Assembly (NCBI GenBank): GCA_934098375.1
Contig: CAKOOC010000015.1
Span: 1 to 32,065, forward strand
Length of the DNA stretch: 32,065 nt
Direction of reading: 5' to 3'
From: an uncultured Bacilli bacterium
GTDB lineage: Bacteria; Bacillota_I; Bacilli_A; RF39; UBA660
A model generated the notes under the pieces. The model saw nothing but the letters and a program-made list of their open reading frames with translations. It made no database searches and had not been told where the DNA came from. The translations under genes were made by a program, and so were the position numbers. Positions 15,918 to 23,907 of the stretch are shown here, piece by piece (positions within the stretch are counted from its first letter, which is position 1; every line of letters starts with the position of its first letter).

Positions 15918-16667
15918 TTATACTGTGATTCCCATATCTACACCAGCTGTATGATCAAATTTGCCGACTGCCGTACCATAAAAATCAAATACACCGCCCC
16001 AGCCGCCATAGTTACATGTAAATTTTTGACTAGTTGCTAAAGAAATATTTTTTACTGCATGTTGATAACTTGAAAATACTGTTCCGTCGCCGTATACATA
16101 AAAATGTTGTGTAATTGTCATTAAAGATGTACTAGTTGGTAATTTAAATGATACACCCCAGCCTTTATTACTATATTTTGTACCATCACCATATAATGTG
16201 CCACCAGAATAATAAAGTTTAGAAGTTAATCCACTATTTAAAGTTAAATCGCCATAAAGTAATGCACCGATTAAATCATAACTTTTAACACTTGGATCAC
16301 CCTTCCATGCATTGGTAAAAACCATTAAGCATTCCGTTGAACTACAAGATTTTGATAAAGTTAAAACTTTTGCATTCGTTTCATGATAACTGCTTTGTGG
16401 ACTCACTTGGTTTCCATAATCAATTGTTGTCGTTTTTTCAATTTCTTTAGTAAACATATTTTTTGTTAAAAGTTCATTATATTCAGCTTCCGTTACATAA
16501 TTAGGATAGTCCTCAAAAAACATTTCTTTTAAATAATTGTATTGGGTCTCAGTCATGCTAACTCCATTACTATTAGTATAATATATATTCTCATCAGCTT
16601 TTACGCTAATCGATAATATTACACCTCCTAATAGTAATATCAAATTTAACATTACTGCCTTTTTCAA
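15918..16667 (-). CDS. Secreted protein of unknown function
   Basis: 249 aa beginning at TTG (16667), with AAAGGAG ten bases upstream; an ATG closer to the SD is in another frame and gives only a 22-codon ORF. Residues 1-24 are a classical Sec signal peptide with probable cleavage after VKA. The mature part begins with an acidic, Tyr-rich stretch (MTETQYNYLKEMFFEDYPNYVTEAEYNELL) and then a beta-rich region with many Gly, Ser, Thr, Tyr and a Cys pair (CSSTEC), ending GGWGGVFDFYGTAVGKFDHTAGVDMGITV. I do not recognise the family; an exported adhesin-like or cell-surface role is only a guess. The XRE-TM gene lies just upstream on the same strand. Confidence 0.75.
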   Translation of the reverse strand: MKKAVMLNLILLLGGVILSISVKADENIYYTNSNGVSMTETQYNYLKEMFFEDYPNYVTEAEYNELLTKNMFTKEIEKTTTIDYGNQVSPQSSYHETNAKVLTLSKSCSSTECLMVFTNAWKGDPSVKSYDLIGALLYGDLTLNSGLTSKLYYSGGTLYGDGTKYSNKGWGVSFKLPTSTSLMTITQHFYVYGDGTVFSSYQHAVKNISLATSQKFTCNYGGWGGVFDFYGTAVGKFDHTAGVDMGITV

Positions 16668-16709
16668 AATTCATTCACTCCTTTCTGACTTAAAATATAC
16701 TATAAAATA

Positions 16710-16749
16710 AAAATAAGTTTAGTGAATGTATTTCACATAAGCTTATTTT
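16710..16749 (-). terminator. Hairpin between XRE-TM gene and secreted-protein gene, containing GTGAA-N5-TTCAC
   Basis: Minus-strand stem AAAATAAG with CTTATTTT, continued inward by TTAT/TAAA-type pairs and by GTGAA/TTCAC around a 5-nt loop, followed by TTTTATTTT. It follows the XRE-TM stop by 4 nt and could terminate that gene. Confidence 0.55.
16722..16736. repeat. Inverted repeat GTGAA-N5-TTCAC, copy 2
   Basis: Core of the larger hairpin and about 30-40 bases upstream of the probable -10 (TATATT) of the secreted-protein gene. Same 15-bp architecture as 15674-15688. Confidence 0.45.
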
Positions 16750-16752
16750 CTT

Positions 16753-17841
16753 CTATTTATAAATATATTTGTCAAAATAATTATTTTTAAAATTATTAAA
16801 TATTCTTTTATCTTCTTTCGACATATTACTTATATCTATTCGGTAATCATCAAGAAGTCTAACATTTTTCTTTTTTCTATATTCAAGTATATTATCAAAG
16901 TAATCATAATAATATCTAATTTCAACACCATTATTTTCAATTAGAAAATCACAACCATTCAAATTAGCATAACATTTTATTTTTATACCCGTTTCACTAT
17001 AATAATAAGAATTATTTACATCATCATATTCAAAATTCTTGTTATTTTTAAGCTTACTAATAATTGTCTTTGGATAATCAAATTTATTTGTACTATTATC
17101 ATAAGTATAAATTAAATCATCATTAGTAAAATCATTATTAATTGTTAATTTTATAGTTTCCGTTGTGTCATCATCAATATAAACTCTTAAATAATAAGAA
17201 TGTTTACCACGTTTTAGTTTACTAACATTTAAATATTGTTTGCCATCTTGAACATCAACAATTACTGCTGAAGGATCTCCACTATAAATAACTTTCTCTT
17301 TGCCATTATTGATAACATAAAAATCAACTTTACGAATTTCCACCTTTTCATTTCTTCTATTATAAAAACTTCCAATTCTAATATAAATATCATTTTTAGA
17401 AATAATAACTAAACCATTCTTTGTACTCAAACAAGTATCACATTCACCTCCACCACGAATAGAGTAAATATGAATTGATTTATAAGTTGCAATAAAATAA
17501 TAAATAAAGAAAACTGAAAGTGTGATAATTAAAAGTGCAATCGTAATATACAAAACAAATCTAAGTTTATTCTTTTTAGCCAAAAGTGAAAGTGTTACCC
17601 TATCATTCTTAAAATTTAATTCTTCTTTAGTAAATCTTTCACCAGCTAGTATTTCATTTACACTAACATTATAAAATTCACTTAACAAAGTTAAAGTATC
17701 ATTTAGTGGAATAGACTTATTACTTTCCCACTTACTAATAGTTGTTCTATCAACTAATAAAATTTCTGATAATTGGTCTTGAGTTAAGTATCTTTCTTCT
17801 CTTAAGCTTTTCAAAAAAGGCCCAATTTGTTTTTCATTCAT
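16753..17841 (-). CDS. Membrane-anchored XRE-family regulator with extracytoplasmic domain
   Basis: 362 aa. Residues 7-62 are an XRE/Cro-type helix-turn-helix (LTQDQLSEILLVDRTTISKWESNKSIPLNDTLTLL-like pattern). A single membrane helix at about 94-118 follows, then ~240 residues outside the cell with Cys residues (GGGECDTC) and beta-rich segments. This is the layout of one-component membrane transcription sensors. SD AGAGGCGG before ATG; stop TAG. It sits immediately upstream of a secreted-protein gene, with a palindrome between them, suggesting that it senses an external signal and controls that gene. The outer domain is not assigned to a family. Confidence 0.82.
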   Translation of the reverse strand: MNEKQIGPFLKSLREERYLTQDQLSEILLVDRTTISKWESNKSIPLNDTLTLLSEFYNVSVNEILAGERFTKEELNFKNDRVTLSLLAKKNKLRFVLYITIALLIITLSVFFIYYFIATYKSIHIYSIRGGGECDTCLSTKNGLVIISKNDIYIRIGSFYNRRNEKVEIRKVDFYVINNGKEKVIYSGDPSAVIVDVQDGKQYLNVSKLKRGKHSYYLRVYIDDDTTETIKLTINNDFTNDDLIYTYDNSTNKFDYPKTIISKLKNNKNFEYDDVNNSYYYSETGIKIKCYANLNGCDFLIENNGVEIRYYYDYFDNILEYRKKKNVRLLDDYRIDISNMSKEDKRIFNNFKNNYFDKYIYK

Positions 17842-17949
17842 AAATTTATCCGCCTCTAATTATTAAAATAAACAAGATTGCTCTCGTCTACTTATTTATA
17901 TTAACATCAAATTTTAATAATAACCAAATTAATTTCAAAAAAAGACTTC

Positions 17950-17987
17950 AGTAAATAAAAAGAAAGTAGTCATCTCCCTAAACAACT
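17950..17987 (-). terminator. Terminator after the 40-aa basic protein gene
   Basis: Minus-strand stem AAGTAGT with ACTACTT and a 14-nt loop, followed by TCTTTTTATTT. The 5' arm includes the stop codon of the small gene. Confidence 0.55.
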
Positions 17988-18108
17988 ACTTATTAACTTT
18001 CTTTTTTTTATCATAGTATAAACTATTTAATACTTTTACTTTGATACCTTTTTCTAGTTTAAACATTTTTTTTACATTTTTTGGTAATTCTTTTTTATAA
18101 ACTTTCAT
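17986..18108 (-). CDS. Small basic protein, 40 aa
   Basis: A 40-aa frame, MKVYKKELPKNVKKMFKLEK then GIKVKVLNSLYYDKKKKVNK, preceded by AGGAGGG six bases before ATG, by an extended -10 promoter (TGG-TATAAT at 18140-18135) and followed by a terminator, so it is a complete small transcription unit. About 40% of residues are Lys. No family recognised. It lies alone between the XRE-TM regulator and the YbaK gene, in an otherwise empty 426-bp stretch. The VKVLNS segment resembles a short SH3/AbrB-like strand but this is weak. A small nucleic-acid-binding or peptide role is only a guess. Confidence 0.65.
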   Translation of the reverse strand: MKVYKKELPKNVKKMFKLEKGIKVKVLNSLYYDKKKKVNK

Positions 18109-18134
18109 GATATCCCTCCTTAATCGACGTAAGT

Positions 18135-18140
18135 ATTATA
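18135..18140 (-). promoter_or_regulatory. Extended -10 of the 40-aa protein gene
   Basis: TATAAT preceded by TGG on the minus strand, about 20 nt upstream of AGGAGGG. The -35 is not recognisable, which extended -10 promoters tolerate. Confidence 0.5.
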
Positions 18141-18267
18141 CCATACTCCATAAAATAAAGTACACATTTTTTCAAAATAAAAGGTTAAACTTCATTTTTT
18201 AACAAAAATATATAAATATAAATAAAAATAATGTATAATAATTTATGTTAAAAAGAAGGTAAATTAT

Positions 18268-18735
18268 ATGGGATTAATTGAAGTAAAAGAATATTTAAAA
18301 AAATATAATAAAGATAAAGACATTATTTTAGTAGAAGAATCATCTGCTACCGTTGAAGAAGCCGCCCACGCGCTTAGCATTGAACCAGGTATGATAGCTA
18401 AATCATTAACTTTCAAAGTAAATGATGACATTATTATGATTGTTACTAAAGGAACTTCTAAAATAGATAACAGTAAATATAAGTATACATTTAATGCTAA
18501 AGCTAAAATGTTAACCAGAGAAGAAGTAAAAGAATTTATTAATCAGGAAGTTGGTGGTGTCTGTCCATTCGCCCTTAATCCTAACATTAAAGTTTATTTA
18601 GATGTTTCTCTCAAAGATTACGAATATGTTTATCCCGCCTGTGGTGAAAATCATAGTACCATTAAGTTATCAATCAAAGAATTAGAAGAGTTATCTCACT
18701 TTACTTCTTGGATTGATGTTTGTAAGAATTTTTAA
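18268..18735 (+). CDS. YbaK/ProX-type aminoacyl-tRNA deacylase
   Basis: 155 aa of the YbaK/EbsC fold, with KSLTFKVNDDIIMIVTKG containing the conserved Lys region and the signature GGVCPFALNPNIKVYLD. Members hydrolyse mischarged aminoacyl-tRNA, mostly Cys- or Ala-tRNA(Pro). A TATAAT at 18233 and AAGAAGGT upstream support the start. It is followed after 48 nt by the E2-like acyltransferase, which has its own SD and a possible promoter, so the link with the downstream pair may be positional only. Confidence 0.88.
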   Translation: MGLIEVKEYLKKYNKDKDIILVEESSATVEEAAHALSIEPGMIAKSLTFKVNDDIIMIVTKGTSKIDNSKYKYTFNAKAKMLTREEVKEFINQEVGGVCPFALNPNIKVYLDVSLKDYEYVYPACGENHSTIKLSIKELEELSHFTSWIDVCKNF

Positions 18736-18783
18736 TATACATAAAACTATGCTATAATTAATAAGATTTAGGAGAATGATAAA

Positions 18784-19641
18784 ATGAATAGAAAAGATGG
18801 AATAAAGGTAAAAAAAATAGATGGTATGCACTCTCTTATACCCTTTATCATGCCCAAAAGAGCAGATGCTGATGTATATATTAATACTAAAATAGATGTT
18901 ACTAACTTAGTAAATTACATCACCGAATTAAAAAAGGACGAAAAATATCAAAACTTAACTTACTTTCATGCCTTTGCCTGTGCTATCGGAAAAGTTGTTT
19001 ATAATAGACCTCTATTAAATCGCTTTGTAATTAACAAAACATTCTACGACCGTAAGGATATCACTTTATCATATGTAGCCAAAAAAGCGTTCACTGATGA
19101 ATCAGAAGAAACTTTTAATGTTGTTAAGGTTAAAGATAATGACAATATTTTTACTTTAAGTGATAAAATATCTAATCAAGTTAAAGGAGTTCGTAAAGAA
19201 AAGAAAACTAATGCAGCCGATGATTTTATTAACAATATTGGTAGACTTCCCAAATTTATTAGATGGTTTATGATTAAAGTAGTTAAATTTGCTGATAATC
19301 ATGATTTAATTCCATCAAGTCTTACTAGTAATTCTATTTATCATTCAACCGTTTTACTATCTAATTTAGGTAGCATTAAATGCGATGCCATCTATCATCA
19401 CTTAACTGATTTAGGAACCAATTCCATCTTAATGACTATTGGTGAAATTAAAGATGAACCAGTTGTTATTGATGGAAAAGTTGAAATAAGAAAAATGTGT
19501 GATTTTGGCGTTAATTTAGATGAAAGAATTGCCGATGGTTTTTATTTTGCTAAAGCTTTAAAATTATTTGAATACACAATTAATAATCCTAAAGAATTGG
19601 AGGAATTTGCTAATGCTAGAATTGATACAAAAAAGAATTAA
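18784..19641 (+). CDS. E2/CAT-fold acyltransferase-like protein lacking catalytic His
   Basis: 285 aa resembling the catalytic domain of 2-oxoacid dehydrogenase E2 and chloramphenicol acetyltransferase: TYFHAFACAIGKVVYNRPLLNRF, STVLLSNLGSI and the C-terminal LDERIADGFYFAKAL. In active E2/CAT enzymes that last motif is HxxxDG with catalytic His; here Glu247 stands at the His position (DERIADG, 246-252), while Asp-Gly is kept. There is no lipoyl domain and no E1/E3 gene nearby. AGGAG precedes ATG. The 3' end overlaps the acyl-ligase start by 29 nt, so the two are coupled. It may transfer or bind an acyl group made by that ligase (inference). Confidence 0.75.
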   Translation: MNRKDGIKVKKIDGMHSLIPFIMPKRADADVYINTKIDVTNLVNYITELKKDEKYQNLTYFHAFACAIGKVVYNRPLLNRFVINKTFYDRKDITLSYVAKKAFTDESEETFNVVKVKDNDNIFTLSDKISNQVKGVRKEKKTNAADDFINNIGRLPKFIRWFMIKVVKFADNHDLIPSSLTSNSIYHSTVLLSNLGSIKCDAIYHHLTDLGTNSILMTIGEIKDEPVVIDGKVEIRKMCDFGVNLDERIADGFYFAKALKLFEYTINNPKELEEFANARIDTKKN

Positions 19642-21349
19642 TAAAATAAAAAGATTTTTTGGTATAACTCCTAAAAACAAATGGTTAAATTATTACACAA
19701 ATATGCCTAAAGAAATAAAATATGATGATGGTTCATTAATTGATGCTGTATTACTTTCTGCATCTATGTATCCTAATAATATCGCTATCGAATATTATAA
19801 TACCGAAATTACTTATGTTGAATTTATTAATCGCATTAAGAAATGCGCTCGTTCACTTAAAAGAATTGGTGTTAAAGAAAATGATCGTGTAACAATATGT
19901 ATGCCTAACACTCCTGAAGCAGTAGTTATGTTTTATGCCATTAATATGGTTGGTGCTGTTGCCAACATGATTCACCCTCTTTCTAGTGAAAATGAAATTA
20001 ACTTTTATTTAAATAAAGCTAAAAGCAAGGTTATTTTAACAATCGACTTATGCTATCCTAAAGTAATGAATGCTATTAAAGGCACAAATGTAAAACATGT
20101 TATTGTTTCATCAGCCACTAAATCAATGGGCTTTATTGTAGATAGTGCTTATTATTTATTTAAAGGACGTAAAAATTCTAAAAATATGAAACAAAATAAA
20201 GAAATAGTTTTATCATGGCGTGAATTTATAAAAGCTGGTGCTTATTATAAAGAAGAGTTTTATGTTAAAAGAAAAGCCCAAGATATGGCTGTAATATTAT
20301 ATAGTGGCGGTACAACAGGAAAACCAAAAGGCATATGTTTATCTAACTTAAACTTTAATGCTGGTGCTATTCAAAGTAGATATATGTCTGACACAATGAA
20401 GCCAGGCAATTCCTTTTTAACTATTCTTCCTAATTTCCATGCTTTTGGAATTGGTATTTCTACTCATACTCCATTGTATTCTGGAATGAAAATTATTTTA
20501 ATTCCTAAGTTCGATATGAAAAAAATGAAAAAACTATTAAAGAAATATCGTCCTAATGTTATTGCTGGCGTTCCATCTTTATTTGATGCTATTTCTAAGA
20601 TTAATTTAAAACCTCATGACCTAAGTAATCTAACACTTGCTGTATGTGGTGGTGATTCAATTACTTTAGAAAATAAAAAAAGAATTAATAAATATTTTAA
20701 AGAACATGGTTCAAAAACCGATTTAAGAGTTGGCTATGGTTTAACTGAATGCTCAGGTGCTTGCTGCTTATCACCAGAAGGCATGGAAAATAAAAAAGAT
20801 ATAATTGGTATTCCATTTCCTAACTGTGTATATAAAATTATCGACATTAACGATGGTCATGAATTAGGACCTAATGAAGATGGTGAAATTTTAATTAGTG
20901 GTCCCAATGTTATGTTAAGTTACCTTGATGAAAAAGAAGAAACTGAAAACGTGTTTACTACTGACGAAAATGGTATTAAATGGTTACATACCGGTGATAT
21001 AGGCTCCATTGATAAAAAAGGTTTTATTTATTATCGTTCTAGATTAAAAAGAATGATTATTACAAGCGGCTATAATGTTTACCCAAGTTATATTGAAGAA
21101 TTGCTAAGTAAACATGAATATGTATTTCAGTGTGCCGTTATTGGCATCCCACACCCTTACAAAGGAGAAGTTGCTAAAGCATTTATAGTTTTAAAAGAAG
21201 ATATCAAACCAAGTTTAGAAGTTAAAAGAGTTATCAACAAATATTTAAAACAAAACTTAGCGAATTATGCTATCCCAAGTGAAATTGAATATGTTGAAGG
21301 TTTACCTATGACTTTAGTAGGTAAAATATCTTATAAAGATTTACATTAA
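19613..21349 (+). CDS. AMP-binding long-chain acyl-CoA ligase-like enzyme
   Basis: 578 aa from ATG 19613, which has GGAGG seven bases upstream; a longer frame from 19568 lacks an SD. Adenylate-forming motifs: P-loop YSGGTTGKPKG (about 230-240), VGYGLTECSGACC, WLHTGDIGSID, RSRLKRMIITSGYNVYPSYIEE and the C-terminal LPMTLVGKISYKDL with catalytic Lys. It activates a carboxylic acid, probably a fatty acid, through acyl-AMP. It is coupled by overlap to the E2-like acyltransferase. It differs clearly from the other acyl-activating enzyme at 10831-12789, being shorter and with a canonical YGLTE motif. A bidirectional terminator follows. Confidence 0.87.
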   Translation: MLELIQKRINKIKRFFGITPKNKWLNYYTNMPKEIKYDDGSLIDAVLLSASMYPNNIAIEYYNTEITYVEFINRIKKCARSLKRIGVKENDRVTICMPNTPEAVVMFYAINMVGAVANMIHPLSSENEINFYLNKAKSKVILTIDLCYPKVMNAIKGTNVKHVIVSSATKSMGFIVDSAYYLFKGRKNSKNMKQNKEIVLSWREFIKAGAYYKEEFYVKRKAQDMAVILYSGGTTGKPKGICLSNLNFNAGAIQSRYMSDTMKPGNSFLTILPNFHAFGIGISTHTPLYSGMKIILIPKFDMKKMKKLLKKYRPNVIAGVPSLFDAISKINLKPHDLSNLTLAVCGGDSITLENKKRINKYFKEHGSKTDLRVGYGLTECSGACCLSPEGMENKKDIIGIPFPNCVYKIIDINDGHELGPNEDGEILISGPNVMLSYLDEKEETENVFTTDENGIKWLHTGDIGSIDKKGFIYYRSRLKRMIITSGYNVYPSYIEELLSKHEYVFQCAVIGIPHPYKGEVAKAFIVLKEDIKPSLEVKRVINKYLKQNLANYAIPSEIEYVEGLPMTLVGKISYKDLH

Positions 21350-21375
21350 AAAAATCACATCAATGTGATTTTTTT
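21348..21375. terminator. Bidirectional terminator between convergent genes
   Basis: A perfect 13-bp inverted repeat, seven A, TCACAT, then CA, ATGTGA and seven T. It works on both strands and serves the acyl ligase on plus and the coiled-coil gene on minus. Confidence 0.85.
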
Positions 21376-21383
21376 AATGTATA

Positions 21384-22862
21384 TTAAAGACTTTTTTCTT
21401 GAACTGTAACATCCTGTTTTACTTGACCAAGTGTATCACTTAAGTACGTATCAATATAATCTTGATATTCAGTTTCTAAATCACTTAATTTTATTTTACC
21501 TAAAGAGTTTAACATATCTTCTGGGCTGATTCCTCTAGCGTCACTTAACACTTTCAATACATAAGCACATACTATTGGCGATCTATTATATCTAGTATTT
21601 CTTTGATCTAAAAGTACTATACTTTCAATACCCCGTTCATCTTTACTAAGTTGGTCTTTTAATTCATCAGGCATATCACTCATTAAAGCATTAAGTCTAT
21701 CTTGCCTATTTGCAAGTAATTCTTCATTTTTTGCTGTAACTTCACTTAAAGAATTTTTTCTTTGTTCTAATTTCTGTTTTGCTTTTTCTTCATCATCATT
21801 TACAATAATACTTCTTAAATCCTCATAAAAGTTCTTTTCTTCACCATCTCCGCCTTTAATAACTGGATTAAGTGCAGACCTAATCAGATTTTTTGTATCA
21901 ATACTTAAATTTTCTGATAATGAATCAAGTTCTGCTTCTAAAGAATTAATCTCTTCATTTGAAGCACTTATTTGTGCTACAAGTTCTTTATACTCAGCTG
22001 CTTTATTTACTTTATCTTTATGGACTAATTTCCATAATGCACCTTTAGAAGAATAATCTTCACCTTGAACATCAAAGTATTTTGTATCAGCATCCATTTG
22101 TTTATCTTTTACACTATTTTGTAATGAATGATACTTTCCGATTATTTCCGAAATTCTTTTTACACTCATAAAATTATTAGCTATTTCATCATAAGCTTCT
22201 ATACGAATCTTATCACGATCAACTACTGTTACAAGTCTTCCCGCATTTTTTAGTCTAAAATACTCTCTAAAAATTTCCATTTTTTCTGCATCTAATAATA
22301 TTTCAAAAACACTATCTAAATAATTAGAATTTATTTTAGCATCATTTGTTACTTCTGTAACACTAGGAGTGTATGGATCCATTTTTCTCTGACTTCCACC
22401 TTCTAAAATAAACTCACCATATAATGAATTAAAAGCATAATAACCAGTAGCTAAAGAGCCTAAACAATCCATTTTTAAGGCATTCTCACTTTTTGTATCG
22501 TTTCCAAAGAATGAATATGTTAGTTCCTTCCAATCTTTATTAACATATGCATTTTTCATACTTCTAACATAATTAACTAACTCTTCATACTTTTGAATGT
22601 CTGAAGTCACTTCTTCTGTAGGTTCTTTTGCTTTTAATTCTGTCAAAATATCTTGATACTTATATAACATCTCATCTAAAAAATTAACAATCGCACTTTT
22701 ATCTGTAACACTTACCAAAGTGTTAAATATTTCGATTTTAGCGTTATTTTCTAAAACTTGAAATAACTTTTTTAATGTATTAGCATCTCCCGTAGTTAAA
22801 TCCGGTTTACTTAAAAACAAATTATGTAAAACGTTTACACTCTCTTCTAATGTTTTTGCCAT
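21384..22862 (-). CDS. Large helical/coiled-coil cytoplasmic protein, unknown function
   Basis: 492 aa, soluble, no signal or membrane helix, strongly helical and charged (pI acidic by inspection). A coiled-coil is likely at about residues 290-320 (SASNEEINSLEAELDSLSEN) and 365-410. I do not recognise the family. The ATG overlaps the stop of a 31-aa upstream ORF as TAATG and is preceded by GGTGAT, so it depends on translational coupling. The C-terminus has a more compact region (NRSPIVCAYVLKVLSDARGISPEDMLNSLG). It could be a structural or scaffold protein; no function assigned. Confidence 0.75.
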   Translation of the reverse strand: MAKTLEESVNVLHNLFLSKPDLTTGDANTLKKLFQVLENNAKIEIFNTLVSVTDKSAIVNFLDEMLYKYQDILTELKAKEPTEEVTSDIQKYEELVNYVRSMKNAYVNKDWKELTYSFFGNDTKSENALKMDCLGSLATGYYAFNSLYGEFILEGGSQRKMDPYTPSVTEVTNDAKINSNYLDSVFEILLDAEKMEIFREYFRLKNAGRLVTVVDRDKIRIEAYDEIANNFMSVKRISEIIGKYHSLQNSVKDKQMDADTKYFDVQGEDYSSKGALWKLVHKDKVNKAAEYKELVAQISASNEEINSLEAELDSLSENLSIDTKNLIRSALNPVIKGGDGEEKNFYEDLRSIIVNDDEEKAKQKLEQRKNSLSEVTAKNEELLANRQDRLNALMSDMPDELKDQLSKDERGIESIVLLDQRNTRYNRSPIVCAYVLKVLSDARGISPEDMLNSLGKIKLSDLETEYQDYIDTYLSDTLGQVKQDVTVQEKSL

Positions 22863-22957
22863 TATTTATCACCAGCCTTTTTTTCTAATTTTTGCTTATC
22901 ATTCATAATTTTTTCTAAGATTTCTAATTTCTTTTTTAATTCATCAATAACATTCAT
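22862..22957 (-). CDS. 31-aa helical leader ORF
   Basis: A short frame MNVIDELKKKLEILEKIMND followed by KQKLEKKAGDK. AAAGGAGT stands eight bases before ATG, and the stop overlaps the next gene's ATG (TAATG). The heptad pattern of Leu/Ile predicts one amphipathic or coiled-coil helix. A TATACT lies upstream at about 22990. Likely a genuine small protein partner or a coupling leader for the 492-aa gene. Confidence 0.6.
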   Translation of the reverse strand: MNVIDELKKKLEILEKIMNDKQKLEKKAGDK

Positions 22958-23012
22958 GTTTAAAGACTCCTTTACTATCTCTAGTATACTATAAACATTT
23001 TATTTTTCTTAA

Positions 23013-23045
23013 ATTATAAAAAAAATTGTCATAATCTTGACAATT
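23013..23045 (-). terminator. Intrinsic terminator after the DUF2207 remnant
   Basis: Minus-strand perfect 8-bp stem AATTGTCA with TGACAATT, 6-nt loop, then eight Ts. Confidence 0.85.
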
Positions 23046-23058
23046 AATTTAAACAAAA

Positions 23059-23877
23059 CTAAGACAAATCTATGTCATATAAATAATCTGGATACAATTT
23101 TTTAAACTGCTTTAAAACTTTATCTGCTATCCCAAATAGGTAAGCGTACATTAAATAATCTTCCCAAAGATGAACATCAAACGCTTCTTTAGTACCCATC
23201 AAGGAAAAATTTTCTAAAAATAATTTCAATCCATAAAGTTTTTTTACATCATCATAAATTTTATCATCCATCACTATCGGTCTTTTGCACTCTTCTCTAG
23301 ACTTACGGTTATATATGTGTCCTTCTTCTTGAAGTTTAGCTATTTCCGTACTATTAACACATCTAATTAATTCTATACATCAATCATGATTTTTTATTGC
23401 CCACACTTTTATTTCTTTTGACGATAATATTCCATCATTAGATGCCGAATAAAGTCTATTAAATAAACCATTTTCTAAATGATTATCAAACTGAGGATTT
23501 TTTCTTAAATCAATCAAAGACTCTTTAGCATCATAATAAATTTTTTCTTCTTTAATCCACTTTAATAATATCGCTCCAATTATATTAATTGGTTTATATT
23601 TTATAATATCTTGATTTAAACTTATTAAAGCATTCGCGTAAAAAATATTACTAAAAGGAATACCTCTACAAATTGGGGTATTATTTTTATCAATTCTTTT
23701 ATTATTAATATAGCCATACTTTTTAAGATAAGATAATTTTGTTATTAAAAATATAAACACATAAAAAACTAATAAACCAGCACCTATTTTTACTGATAAG
23801 AGTAAATCTGTTTCATATAATTTAATTCTAACAACTAAAAATATATAAACTGCAAAAATCAAATATATAATTTCCAT
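23059..23877 (-). pseudogene. DUF2207-family membrane protein, N-terminally truncated, interrupted by in-frame UGA
   Basis: Two open stretches in the same frame (23877-23380, 165 aa, and 23379-23059) are separated by one TGA at 23382-23380, and read through as 272 codons. The first part has two membrane helices (about 1-20 and 27-47) and a conserved-looking NTPICRGIPFSNIF segment; the second contains EAFDVHLWEDYLMYAYLFGIADKVLKQFKKLYP, the hallmark C-terminal block of DUF2207 proteins. The normal extracytoplasmic N-terminal domain is absent. The second stretch has no good SD of its own. Most simply a decayed gene; UGA decoded as Trp is the alternative. Confidence 0.7.
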
Positions 23878-23907
23878 ATTTTTTTAACATAATTCATTCC
23901 TTACTAC

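Noticed and set aside
16640..16675. 22-codon ORF from an ATG near 16674
   Set aside because: It is closer to the AAAGGAG site but ends quickly; the TTG frame gives a proper signal peptide and a full protein.
23380..23382. UGA as selenocysteine
   Set aside because: No SECIS-like hairpin just downstream, and DUF2207 proteins are not selenoproteins.
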